Notes under the pieces: model-generated
Seen by the model: only the letters and a program-made list of their open reading frames with translations
Told to the model about the DNA's origin: nothing
Database searches by the model: none
NCBI GenBank assembly: GCA_028554755.1
Contig: JAPTOF010000014.1
Span: 6,262,001 to 6,326,000, forward strand
DNA: 64,000 bases
Origin: Cordia subcordata
Lineage: Eukaryota > Streptophyta > Magnoliopsida > Boraginales > Cordiaceae
Reading direction: 5' to 3'
In this document: piece after piece, positions 1 to 10,810 of the stretch
Layout: each line of letters begins with the position of its first letter
How positions within the stretch are numbered: position 1 is the first letter of the stretch
Made by a program: the position numbers and the translations under genes

Positions 1-123
1 ACAATGTAATAATTATCCATCTCTATTTTCTAAAGCCCCCATTAATGGTGGCTCCTATTCAATATATATGTATGCTCTACCTCTATGCTTGCTCTTTTCT
101 ATTTTCTTTTTCTTATTTCAACA
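1..123 (+). mobile_element. 3' part of the 5' LTR of a TRIM retrotransposon
   Basis: These bases are repeated at about 853-976 with the same order of motifs (ACAATGTA, TAATTATC, GGCTCCTATTCAATATA, CTTATTTCAACA). They end in CA and are followed directly by a tRNA-Met primer-binding site. The 5' part of this LTR and its target duplication lie before the window. Confidence 0.75.
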
Positions 124-762
124 TGGTATCAAAGCCACCATCCTGCTAGCCTATATCATTGTTATCTCATTCTCCAACCATTATTCTGATACAGTCTTAT
201 TTGGACTATTTTGGTTTCGGTTCTTGGTTTGTTGGTTTTTTTGCTTTAAGTCATATGAGCTTTTAATTCTTGGTTCTTGGCTATTCTTGGCTTTGTAGGA
301 TTTTCACTTTAGCTCATTTGAGCTCAATTCCCTTCTTGGTTGTTCTTGGTTCTTGGCATTTCTAGCTATTTGTGGTTCTATGGCTCGTTTGAGCAAATTC
401 TTTGGCTTGTTTGAACACTTATTCTTGGTTATTGGCTCAAATAAGCACTATTCCTTGTTCTTTGGCTCATTTGAGCACCTATTCTTTGTTTTTGGCTTAT
501 TTGAGTACTTGTTCTTGGTTCTTGGTGTTCTTGTGATTTTTGTAGGATTCTTGCTTTGGCTCTGGTTGAGCTTAACCCCATTATCGGCATTCTTGGTTCT
601 TGTTCTTGGCAGCTACCATTGTTGCACCTTTAAGTTCAGTTCTTGCTTGGTTCAATTTTTGGTCGATTCTATTCTCGATTCTTGGATCCTGGTTAGCTTC
701 AAGATCTCACGTCTAGACTCAAGCTAGAGTCTTTACTCCACCTTGAGTTTGAGGGGCGGCTA
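124..762 (+). mobile_element. TRIM internal region with PBS and polypurine tract, no coding capacity
   Basis: It opens with TGGTATCAAAGCCA (124-137), one mismatch from the usual Ty1/copia PBS complementary to initiator tRNA-Met. It closes with a purine-rich tract at about 745-760 just before the second LTR. Only about 640 bases separate the LTRs and no gag or pol motif is present, so this is a non-autonomous miniature element. Bases 300-530 hold degenerate repeats of about 40 bp around the motif CTCATTTGAGC; the open frames here come from this T-rich repetition and are not genes. Confidence 0.7.
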
Positions 763-976
763 TGTTAGCTTAATTTTTGTTTATTGTAAACTTGGGCACC
801 AAACAACTTAGTGTATATATATCTTACTTAGGATATTGTAATACCTAGAATTCACAATGTAGTAATTATCTGTCTTTATTTTCTAAAGCCACTGTTAGTA
901 GTGGCTCCTATTCAATATACATGTATTTTTTGCCTCCATTCTTACTCTTTTCTATTTGTTTTTTCTTATTTCAACA
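763..976 (+). mobile_element. 3' LTR of the TRIM retrotransposon
   Basis: A 214-bp LTR that starts TGTTAGC after the polypurine tract and ends TTTCAACA, giving the TG...CA ends of LTR elements. The expected 5-bp target duplication to the right is TGACA (977-981); its partner is outside the window. Confidence 0.72.
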
Positions 977-2120
977 TGACAGATGATATAATAGTTGGTT
1001 AATATATTTAAATGAAAATAAAGAGAAAAAATAAAAAATTATAGAATATAGAAATTATCAATTTATTAGTCTGTAGTGAATGAAAAATTATAAAGTTGAA
1101 AAAATAATATTGAGATAAATAATTGGTAAAGTGTGTTTAACTAATATAAAAACTAAAGCTAAAGTTTTATATACATATATTTTTTACCTTTAGTTTTTTG
1201 ATTGTTAGCAATTATTATATTTTAATTTTTTTCATTACTCTTCTTAACATAGGGAATTAAGATGCATGTCCTTTACCAAATTCAAGTACTTGTGGCACTT
1301 TGTGATTCTTGCTTTTCCCACTCATGATGAGAGTTTAAAGGCTATTTAATTTTTCATGACTTAAGGTTTGCATTTTCGGTCTATGTAAGGTTTGTTCTTC
1401 CAGCATTCCAAAACATGGAAAAGAATCAAAGAACATATAAGATTAGAGTGTTAGCCTATTTCAGTTTGTTAGTTTTGCAGTTTGGAAAGCTACTACGATT
1501 GAAAAAAGGATGGTTGTAATGTGACCTTTTGTGTCTCTTATATACGTTCAATTTCTTTACTTATATCGACAAAAAATATCCTTTTGATTGCCATTATTTT
1601 GTACTAAGGCTATGATTTCAGTTTTGTCTTTTATAACCTTATTTTCACATATTTATTTCTTTTATATTGATATTATTAAGGTGACGGATTGATTTTACAA
1701 AAAAAAAAATTAGCTTACTTTTATTGCCATATAATGTTTATCCGTTTTAGCCATTTAAAGTTCTAAGATGGGGTGCAATTATGTTTGGTCAGAAAGTATT
1801 CCGTTCCTTTCATATATAAAGTCTTGGTCTACATTGGTTCATCACACAATTTAATTATTTATGCATTAGGATTTTCATTTAACTTTAGTTTATATCAAGA
1901 TAATTATAGTATTATTAGTTTTGAAATTTGGTGGGCTACTATTACCAGAGTGTGAATAGTTATATTTGGAGAGATTTGCATAAAAAGACTATCAGTACTA
2001 TAATAGAGCATTGAAAATCTTGTCATGATTGAGTATATTCAAGCTTTGCCTTTTCTTGCATTTTCTTTTTCTTTGGTGTTGTAATCTATATTAAAAGATT
2101 TAGCTAAGCGTTTTTTCTTA
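977..2120. other. AT-rich intergenic DNA, nothing recognised
   Basis: No coding pattern, RNA gene or repeat boundary was seen. The short open frame at 1773-1955 has no recognisable protein features. Confidence 0.5.
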
Positions 2121-2124
2121 AATT

Positions 2125-2459
2125 TAGAATAACAATAAAAAATTAACTCGTGCAATGTATGGGTTTTGAAATTACTAGTATATGTGTATATATGTGTGTG
2201 TATATTTTGTCTACCTGGTTTCTTGTGGTGTAAATGTAAATGTCTAACTTGGAATTGAGTGAAAGATTTTATTATTAATGTTTTTTTTTGTTTTAATAGT
2301 TACAATATTGTATCACCTAATTACATTAAAATAAATATAAAATTTTGATAAGATGTAATAAAACATGAAATACATTAATTTGAGAAAAAAATTTAACATT
2401 GGTTCAAGTAGCTTAAATTTTATATTACATCTCGTGCATCACATAGGTCTATCAACTAG
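2125..2459 (+). mobile_element. Helitron-like 3' termini (two decayed copies)
   Basis: Two sites look like plant Helitron 3' ends: a short near-palindrome (CTCGTGCAATGTATGGG at 2147-2163; CTCGTGCATCACATAGG at 2431-2447) followed 11-15 bases later by CTAG and then T (2178/2179 and 2459/2460). Both hairpins look like CCCGTGC...GCACGGG decayed by C-to-T changes. The 5' ends were not found. Identification rests on short motifs. Confidence 0.4.
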
Positions 2460-3100
2460 TATACTATATTAATGAATCATTAATGCCTATTTGGCAACCA
2501 TAACAAAAACTAGAAAGTAAAATGCATTTGTTGTAGTTTCTCCCTCTACTTTGAAGTAAGGTGTAAATACACCACTTCTAAGGTGAAAATAAAAATATAT
2601 CTCCTAAATTAAGTATATTTCTTTGGTTATATGCGTTCAATTGTCATTGAGTATGTTAGCGTTATAGGTTTTGATGATGAGTATCTTAATAAGAATTGAT
2701 AACTACTTGATTGAAATGATTGTTTTGATTGGCTCACATGCTTAAATTGCTAGTATATGTTGTTTTGAGCCATTTTGAGTTGAAATAGATTCTTGAGCTT
2801 CATGGAAGAACTATCGTCAGCAAGCTTATCATTTCTAAGCTTTGGACACCTATTTGAAGAATTTTTTGGAGACTTGAAGTAAAGGTATGATATAAAGATG
2901 GAGACAGAAAATATAAGGGGTGCATATATAGAATTATGTGTAAGATTACCTTTTATGTGTGGTTTAATATTTTGGCGCAAGTTCAAGTATGCACAATATG
3001 TTTTTAAGTTGTATTTAAAAGTTTGATAGCATATTTTTAAAGGGAGTTTTGGTTCAAAAAGGTTTTTAAAGCTTTACAAAACTCTTTGGCTGGCTAGGCA
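2460..3100. other. AT-rich intergenic DNA, nothing recognised
   Basis: The minus-strand frame at 2750-2986 has no recognisable domain. No repeat boundaries were seen. Confidence 0.4.
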
Positions 3101-3270
3101 GTGTGAGCGACTGCATGCAGCAGACCTCGACCGTCAACGGACAAGTGGATGCGTGCGCGCTTGAGGCAAGGTCAACCGCATGCACGTTAGCTTACCCTCT
3201 AGAGAACTCAATATTCTTTGACGAGCGAGAGGTATGGGGCGATCACCACAATAGTATCTCAATCGTCAGC
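3101..3270. other. GC-richer block, probably part of a decayed repeat
   Basis: About 170 bases are clearly richer in G+C than the surroundings and run directly into a tandem duplication. The 64-codon frame here (3103-3297) shows no known motif. It may be the edge of a degraded retroelement; the family is not identified. Confidence 0.3.
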
Positions 3271-3277
3271 GATCAGG

Positions 3278-3504
3278 TTTCAGAAAATCTTATTTAAAAC
3301 TAGCTATTTTCATTATAATTCGTTTGATCTTATTCATTCCAACATTTTAAAATTCAAAATCTAAAATAGTCCATGTATCTAACAGCTAGATTTCAGAAAA
3401 TCTTATCTAAAACTAGCTATTTTCATTATAATTCATTTGATCTTATTCATTCCAACATTTTAAAATTCAAAATCTGATATAGCTCATGTGTCTAACATCT
3501 ATAT
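3278..3504. repeat. Two-copy tandem duplication of about 113 bp
   Basis: The block starting TTTCAGAAAATCTTAT at 3278 is repeated at about 3391 with few changes, including the shared AACTAGCTATTTTCATTATA and TTATTCATTCCAACATTTTA. It is non-coding. Confidence 0.75.
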
Positions 3505-3546
3505 TTTTAAATATGCATATAAATATCAATGATTGAACCAAAATAA

Positions 3547-3625
3547 ATAACTTTTACACACATTTTGAAGCAATCATAGGATTTATAACTTTTACACACA
3601 GTTTGAAGCAATCATAGGATCTATT
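3547..3625. repeat. Two-copy tandem duplication of about 40 bp
   Basis: The phrase AACTTTTACACACA(T/G)TTTGAAGCAATCATAGGAT occurs twice in direct succession. Confidence 0.7.
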
Positions 3626-5105
3626 GTTTTCTCTTAGCTCCTCTCAAATTTCAGACCTACTGTACCAGTTCTTTCACTTTCATACTCACGGTAATTATTA
3701 TGAAAAGTTGGGTTGAGCGTGCAAAATATTTATTTGTAAAAAAGAAAAACAGTGATTTGATTGATTTCTTGGATCGGGTAGTATCCAAGGTTGATGTATT
3801 TCAGCTTAGCCACTGTTTGAAAAGCTCGACTTTTGTTTAGTGGAGGTTGTATGGAAATTCCTAAATTGGGGAGCTTTTGGTTTGGGTTGAACACACGACA
3901 CGATATTACCACAATATATCGCGTGTTCTTCCATTTTGCTTTCTTTCAATTGACCGGTTATTTGCAACAACGGTTCAATCAAAGTTCTAAATTAGCCACT
4001 AAATTTAATTTTTTTGACGATCACCTTATTCATCTCCCTCTGAAGGTGTGTCTGCCACTCACAGAATATATTTGTATGGTTTAATATAAAGTTATTTAAG
4101 CTAAAAAATTTACATACAAAATAAATTTATATGGTTTAATATAGTGTCATTTAAACTAAAAGATCTACATAATTTAGGAAATATGTTTTTTTTTCAAATT
4201 ATCTTTTACTCATCTAGGGTGTGTTTGCGCCTTATTTCAAATAAAAGAGAGGGATCTGTACCATTTTTAAATTTAGAAGGAGGAATTTCCACCAATTTAA
4301 CTTGAGTTTTTCGGTTATTAACAAGTCAAAGTGTGTTGTAAGTGTGTCTGTTACACTCTTTGTTAACTTTAACAAAAAAAATTAATGACGGGACCAATGT
4401 ACAAGGTTTTTTAAATCACAAGAAGTATTAACGTGTTTTAAAACTAAGAGATTTTATGCAATTTTCACAAAACACAATTGGTAAAATACATTCTACTCAA
4501 AGCTAGAATAGAACTATATTCATGTTGAGTATAATTAAACAAAGTGATATCAATGCTGAGTATCTACTTATTTTTCCTCTATTTTAGAGTGACAAAATGA
4601 CTGCCACCAATGATCAAGTGCTGCGTTGCCATTGGCATGAGTGATATACCGTTGTTTGGAAACCTAATCTTCCAGGACTTTCATTCACACTTGCAAACAC
4701 ACGCTTTGGATCGATAACGGTTAAAAAGAAATGTAATAATAACATTATAAGATAACAAATTAATTATAAATGACAGTATTATAACGGTTACCATTCAAAA
4801 AGATAGACGTTTGTGAGTCTTTCCCTATGCTTATGGGTCGCTAACTCAACAAAGACAAATGGGCTATCCTTGTGCACTCATTACACAATAAACATCCACA
4901 GCAATAACAATAATATTAAGAAGCCAAGCTGCTGCAAATGCAGTAATATTTAAAGTTAGGAGGACTAAACGTTTGTGGCGTCTTTACTGTAATCATATTG
5001 CAGTTCTGCAAAATCTACAAAATTTTTGACCAACAAAGGAAGAAGTATAAGAATAGTTGAAAAAGCTTGCCTGAAGTGAAGGCTGTAAAGTCCCAACCTG
5101 GGTAG
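3626..5105. other. AT-rich intergenic DNA, nothing recognised
   Basis: Frames at 3730-3912 and 3833-4084 overlap on opposite strands and show no domain. No element boundaries were seen. Confidence 0.4.
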
Positions 5106-5782
5106 TTAGGAAGTGAAAATTGACTTATGATTCATGTACTGCAATGTTCTATGATTTCTTGTTATGTTACTGTACAGTACCGCAGTACTGGTTGGCGATA
5201 GCTCCATTGCATGTGCACACGATGGAAAAAGTTGAGATGGCTTAGCCAAGGCACAGCCACCATCTTTGAACGGTTCATCTATTGCAGTGATTTGTTTTCT
5301 GTAATAATACAAGGTAGGATCCTTATAACTGATTGAGAGTATCAACGATGGAGCACGGATAAATATTTCAGCATCATCAGTTGTGTGGTTTTTGGAGTAG
5401 TGTACTTCAGAATCACCTACAAAAATATTTTAGCAATCAGAAAAATTATCTCCTTCACATGCTATTTGAGAAAACAGGTTCGAAGTATTGAATCAGAAGT
5501 AACTGCAGGCAGAATCAGTAGATAAGCACCTTGGGGACGTACTCCGTTTAGTGTCTGCAATAAGGGGAGAAAAGTGAGAGAAATTGTATTCGCGAAGCAT
5601 ATTAAAGTTTCATTCAAAGTGAAGCAGTTTGCAGAAAGAAGCACCAAAACAAGCTGCACTGGATTCATCACATCTCATTTAGTTTCCCAATAATTGCATT
5701 TGTGAATGATGAGAAAAATGGGAAAATTAACTACCTGTTTATGCATAAGATATAGTAAGACAGTTTGCGGAGGCAGAGAATA
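5106..5782 (-). CDS. 3'-terminal exons of an unidentified split gene
   Basis: Three minus-strand segments join in frame with canonical splice sites. Exon A is 5735-5782 (acceptor GATAG, donor CAG/GTAGTT). Exon B is 5530-5554 (25 nt, acceptor TTGCAG, donor AAG/GTGCTT). Exon C is 5106-5416 (acceptor TTTGTAG), ending at a TAA. The joined peptide reads from YSLPPQTVLLYLMHKQ through TLNGVRPQGDSEVHYSKN to a polar C-terminus of about 100 residues. It looks like real protein, with a phase-consistent micro-exon and no internal stops, but I do not recognise the family and no upstream exons were found before the MULE at 6938. It could be the tail of a host gene cut by rearrangement, or a gene fragment. 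Confidence 0.42.
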
Positions 5783-6855
5783 CTATCAGTCAACAATTGG
5801 GCATGAAATTAGTAAATGATAGCATCGCTAGATAATATTAGAATGTAAACATTTGTGCTATGGCACACTTCCAAATGGCAGAGAATATTATGATTCAATA
5901 ATGGGTTTGAAATTAGTAAATGATAGCAGAAGTAGATAATATTAGAATGCAAGTATTTGTGCTCGGCATCAATTTTGATAGCATTGTCTACCACAAAGTA
6001 CTATTACACTAGGTGTGCCTTAGCTAAAGGCCTAAAGCTATCCCGACTCTAATTCAAAATTCACTTTAGGGGGATATATAACTGGTGAAGTACATATGCG
6101 GCCAAAAACGCAAATAATATCCTACACCCTAAGCATGGTGTACTTGACGAGCATGGTACACCCCATTTATCTGCAAAACATGCGCTACACCCAAAAAAAA
6201 AAAAAAAAAAAAGAAAATCCAATCATCTTCTCCGGCAATCGGACTGTTGGATAGGAAATCTGATGCCACCATGACGTCCTCCAGCCACTGGAGACCTCCA
6301 ATCAACAATCCGATCATCACGCTGACGGCAATCCACCGTTGAACGCCACCTCGCCAGTCACGCATATTCCTCACGTTGCCGACGCCATCTCCGATGCCGT
6401 TGGGCTGTGCAGACCACACCAAAATGTTCCTTGTGTTTTCGCGACTAAACCGGCATCTTTAAAGCTTGACTTGCTTGCTCTGATCGTAATCTGCCACTAA
6501 TGGTGCGACCTCAAGCTTTTCTTTGACGACATTTTCAGCAGGAAAGCAACTCAAACCCAACTTGACTATACGTTGGAAAGTGCTTGATAATTAGTAGCAA
6601 CAGAGCAACCTTGCATTGGTAAAATTTGGATTTTGCCAAACTAGAGAAAAGCATGGATGGTAAGACTCAAGGAAAGAAGAAACAAGAGGAATGGGGTCAA
6701 TTATCAGTTTCATGTCTTGTTGGCTTGCACGAGTCAAGAAGAAACAAGAAGAATGGAGTCAAGAAAACCTTGACTGAAGAAGGCACAAAGCATGTTTCCA
6801 TGGAAAGGGTATGAAAGTAGAAAATGTAATAGCAGCAAATCGTCCACTTCAACCA
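5783..6855. other. Intergenic DNA left of the MULE
   Basis: It holds a poly(A) run at 6189-6212 and several mutually overlapping frames without domain features. A short repeated phrase (AGTAAATGATAGCA, TAGATAATATTAGAATG) occurs near 5810 and 5917. No gene is supported. Confidence 0.4.
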
Positions 6856-7257
6856 GTGTTGTTGAGATTCTGGTGATCATTTTGAAGAGACAAGCAATGC
6901 CACCAAAAATGACGATCAAGGCACGAAAGCCACTCTCGGAATTTTTTTTTAACCCAAAATATAAAATGTTATGTAAAATTAACTCCGTTTATAAATGATT
7001 TTTAAAAATAACCTAATTTGGTTCTGAAAATGCGTGAGACGCATTTATGGAACGCGGTGTTGTTGAGATTCTTGTGATCATTTTGAAGAGACAAGCAATG
7101 CCTCCAAAAATGACGATCAAGGCATGAAAACCACTCTCGGAAAATTTTTTTCATCCAAAATATAAAATGTTATGCAAAATTAATCCCGTTTATAAATGAT
7201 TTTTAAAAATAATCCAATTTGATTCCGAAAATGCATGAGATGCATTAATGGAACGCG
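6856..7257. repeat. 201-bp tandem duplication spanning flank and left TIR of MULE-1
   Basis: Bases 6856-7056 are repeated as 7057-7257 with scattered substitutions. Each unit holds 82 bp of host flank (GTGTTGTTGAGATTC...), the target-site sequence and 119 bp of terminal inverted repeat. The second unit has ACCACTCTC in place of GCCACTCTC, so the outer copy is taken as the true end. Confidence 0.85.
6929..6937. repeat. Left 9-bp target-site duplication of MULE-1
   Basis: GCCACTCTC lies directly before the left terminal inverted repeat and is identical to 14181-14189. A 9-bp duplication is typical of Mutator-like elements. Confidence 0.88.
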
Positions 7258-7635
7258 GCCGCGTTCGCGTTCCATAAATTCCCATTTGCTTCAGTTTTCC
7301 TTCATTCTCCTCCCACCCCACACCCGATTTTCTTTTGTTTTTCTCTCACTACCTCACACAAAATTTTTAATTTTCTAGCGTCATTACGAGGATATTGCCA
7401 TAATATTGTAAGTTATTTTAATTTTATGTTGTTTTTTGCAATTGTATTTAACGTTATAAGTTACGAAATTTGTTTTTAGATCGTGTAATGTTTTTTTTAT
7501 AGTTAATTTTAGTTTGTGTTAATTTGAATTTTAATTTTTGTTGGAATTGTATATTAGAATTTTAGTTTGTGTGAATTTGTAATTTAATTTTAATTCTTGT
7601 TAAAAAATATAGCATGATTATTAGAAATAGACTTA

Positions 7636-8180
7636 ATATTGTTATTATTATTATTATTATTATTAAGATTATTATTATTATTAACAATGTTATTATTTTT
7701 ATGACAGCCATGTTATATGTTATATGTTAGATGTTATTATTAATTTAATTAATATAATTATTGATATTATTATCATTATTTTTTATTATTATTATGATGA
7801 TGACGACGACAACGATGGATGGTTATGTTATATGTTAGAGGTTATTATTAATTTTGTCATTACTATTATTGATATTATTATCATTATTTATTATTGTGAT
7901 GATGATGACGATGATGGATGATTAATGCTATATGTTAGATGTTATTATCAATTTTATTATTACTATTATTGATATTATTATCATTATTTATTATTATGAT
8001 GATGATGACGATGATGGATGATTAATATTATCTTTGTGTTATTATCATTATTATTAATGCTATCATTAATATTATTATTGATAATATTAGTGTTATCATA
8101 ATTATTATTTGATAAAATTAGAGATTTAATGTTTATAGTGAAGTAGTAATACTTAGTTAATCGTTATTATTATTTTTTAT
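7636..8180. repeat. ATT microsatellite and three tandem units of about 100 bp
   Basis: After a (TTA)n tract at 7640-7690 come three units starting TATATGTTAGA(T/G)GTTATTAT at about 7718, 7830 and 7930. Each ends in a (GAT/GAC)n stretch followed by GATGGATG. They lie in the 5' non-coding arm of MULE-1, upstream of the PMD gene. Short frames of I, N and D codons here are artefacts. Confidence 0.75.
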
Positions 8181-8193
8181 TTTAGGAGTCATT

Positions 8194-10689
8194 ATGAATT
8201 TACGACCTGCACCAGTAAACACCACCTTACTGTGCCACTATATGGATCACTGGGTGCAGTATTTGCAGGACCCACACCATCCAGGTACTTTTAAGTGCTA
8301 CAGGTGAAATAGGTCTTTGTTTAATGAGCCGGAGCACCCATTAGTATAGCAGCAGTTAGTGGGGACCGGATTCTACGGGTGTTATATATCCTGATACTAT
8401 TAGCTGAACCGCGGATTAATTACTGCCATGATAGAGAGGTGGCGGCTGGAGACCCACACATTCCATTTACCCGTAGGGGAGGCCACCATCACCCTACAGG
8501 ATGCGGCCGTGTATTGAGGTCTTCCCGTGACCGGTACTCCTATCCTAGTGATTGATACGGTCCCACGGTCGAGGGATGATTGGGTTGCCACGATCCGGGA
8601 TTTGTTGGGGATTGATGCGGATGCGGTTGCGAACGACGGTACCGGCCATATCGACATTGTGGGGAACTCGGTAAATTTTGTCCAGCTGCGGGAGAGGTAT
8701 GTGATGCAGGGTACTCTAGATAACCCCACGCAGTACCAAGCTCAGCAGTGAGCACAGTTGTGGATATTTCTCGTAATTTACTGTAACCTTTTTGCGAACA
8801 CGAGTACGAATGACGATAATTTGTCCTGGTTATCGTTATTGACAGACTTTGAGCGTATCCGACAGTACAACTAGGGCGCGGCTGTACTATCATATTTGTC
8901 CCAGCAGCTTAACTGCGTCTCCTTCCGTCAGTGTAAGGGTATATGTGGAACTGTGACACAAGTCCAGGTATTGGTTTGCATTATGTAGTACTTATGTTTA
9001 TATTTTATGAATGTTAACATTATTGTTACAACCGTTATTATAACATAACACATGTTTAATGCTTGCAGTTTTTTGCATGGGACCGATTCACGGCTTTTCA
9101 GCCTCAGCTTCTAAATCCCACACGAGAGCGGCTACAGCGCCAGCAGCATCATCTAGAGGCTATGTTTCAACTCTCTAGCGTTCCACGGGGTGCACAGTTT
9201 TACGTCAAAAAGAAAATGACAGATGCATTCGAAAAGTCAGGTCAGGTTGAGTGTTGGGATGTTATAGACCATCTGCAGCCTGACGAGGTATATTACACTG
9301 AAGTTGTTTTATTACATATTCATGTCCTGTACTATTGACCACGTGCGTGATGCATGTAATTAACTATCCGGTGATTGTTTTGGTTACAGTTCATATGGCA
9401 GCCGTTTAGGGCGATAATGGACACTCTCCCATCGTATTGTGTACCGACAGTGACGCCTGGCGTGCCCGGATACCGATGATATTTGGTCATATTGTTGAGT
9501 GGCACCGCCCGGATCGTTTCTTGCGGCAGTTCGGACTGAGGTTGACAATCCATCTTGATCACCTTACACATGAGAAACACATGGACGGGAAGGAAAAGGT
9601 CGAGGGAGCTACGCTGACAGAGGCTGTGGATATGTGGGGGAATTGGCAGAAGCACGTTTTACATGGACAGGTGGACGATGCACTGCCGACAGCAGCACTC
9701 AGGGCTTACATGACTTGGTACCGTCGAGTGACCATATTACATGTCGGTCATCCAGGTACAGGTCATAGACGAGATGGTTACGTGGCGTCAACACGTGACG
9801 AGACGTCATTGGTGAGCTGCCTTTATACTCTTGTTTATGTTCCTCAATGAAAAATGTACACTATTAGCTGATATTAACCACAATATGTTATATTTGCCTA
9901 CAGGCCACTGTATTTCAGCATTTGGTTTATCATTTGCGTGATTTCCTACAGCGTTATGAGGCGGGGGACCTTGGGGGCGGTGTACACATGGAGCATGTGA
10001 TGCGGCACTTGTAGCTTATGCAATTGCATGGCGAGAGCGCACTCCGACACACACAGCACGAGCATCTCATACAGCAGAGAGCCTTGTGGGAGTTGCCCGA
10101 TGCGCCTTCGATGCAGCCACTACAGCAGCATAGAGAGCATCGTTCGCATCATCCTCGTCCTTCGCACCGCAATCACACGTATCCTACCAGGTCATCACAG
10201 CTATTCGCCCCCGATGCACCATCCCCCGCATATCGTCCACCCACACGGCCAGCATATTATCCACCCACGTATCGTTTGTTCCCCTTTGACTTTTCTAGCG
10301 GGGGTGTTGAGCTGATCAGTTGCGGTACACAGGGTACGTTCGAGGCTGGCGGATCATCCAGGTCAGTGATTGATGAGACAGATGACATCGAAGAGGATGA
10401 CAAGGTGACGCATAGCGAGTCATCAGGGGGATCTCCAAGCAGATACATGAGGTCCCGGGACTACGTTCTCGAGCCATTAGTGGACAGTGGTGTTGAGCAG
10501 CAGGAACCCCCGCTGCATTCATCCAAGGCACATACGCCACAGGCACCAGCCACACAACCACAGGCACAGGAGCATCCACCACGTCAAACATGTTCATCCA
10601 GAAAACGCAACGCACCATCCCCCATTAGACGTCATTTACCTTACCGCAGTACCAGGGGGAAGGGGCCTGATCATTACACACCTGGATGA
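8194..10689 (+). pseudogene. Plant mobile domain (PMD, MAIN/PP7-like) protein of MULE-1, disabled
   Basis: Four exons are visible: 8194-8967, 9069-9287, 9390-9811 and 9904-10689, with GT-AG borders (CAG/GTATTG, GAG/GTATAT, TTG/GTGAGC). Exon 1 carries the PMD signature, [17 protein letters not shown] followed by TLQDAAVY. Exon 2 has FFAWDRF and exon 3 has HIVEWHRPDRFLRQFGL, both typical of the family. The C-terminal 220 residues are rich in H, P, Q and S. PMD proteins occur both as host proteins tied to silencing (MAIN, MAIL1) and inside plant transposons; this is a transposon copy. Exon 1 keeps one frame over 258 codons but has eight or so stop codons, each explicable as CGA, CAG or TGG changed by one transition. 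Exon 3 needs a frame change near 9440, and exon 4 has a TAG at about 10015. The start is the ATG before NLRPAP. Confidence 0.8.
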
Positions 10690-10810
10690 TGTATTCAGTT
10701 TTCTTGCACTTTTTTTTTCATATTTATTTGGTGACAAACTTTTTTTATGTTGATTGGACTTTCATTTGGTTTTTTTTTATTTTAGACACGTTATCGTTAA
10801 CCTGACAATG
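10690..10810. other. Gap between the convergent MULE-1 genes
   Basis: A T-rich stretch downstream of the PMD stop; it probably contains 3' ends of both transcripts. No clear signal was seen. Confidence 0.3.

Noticed and set aside
7724..7921. 65-codon frame of I, N, D and Y
   Set aside because: It is translation of ATT/GAT repeats in the MULE-1 left arm.
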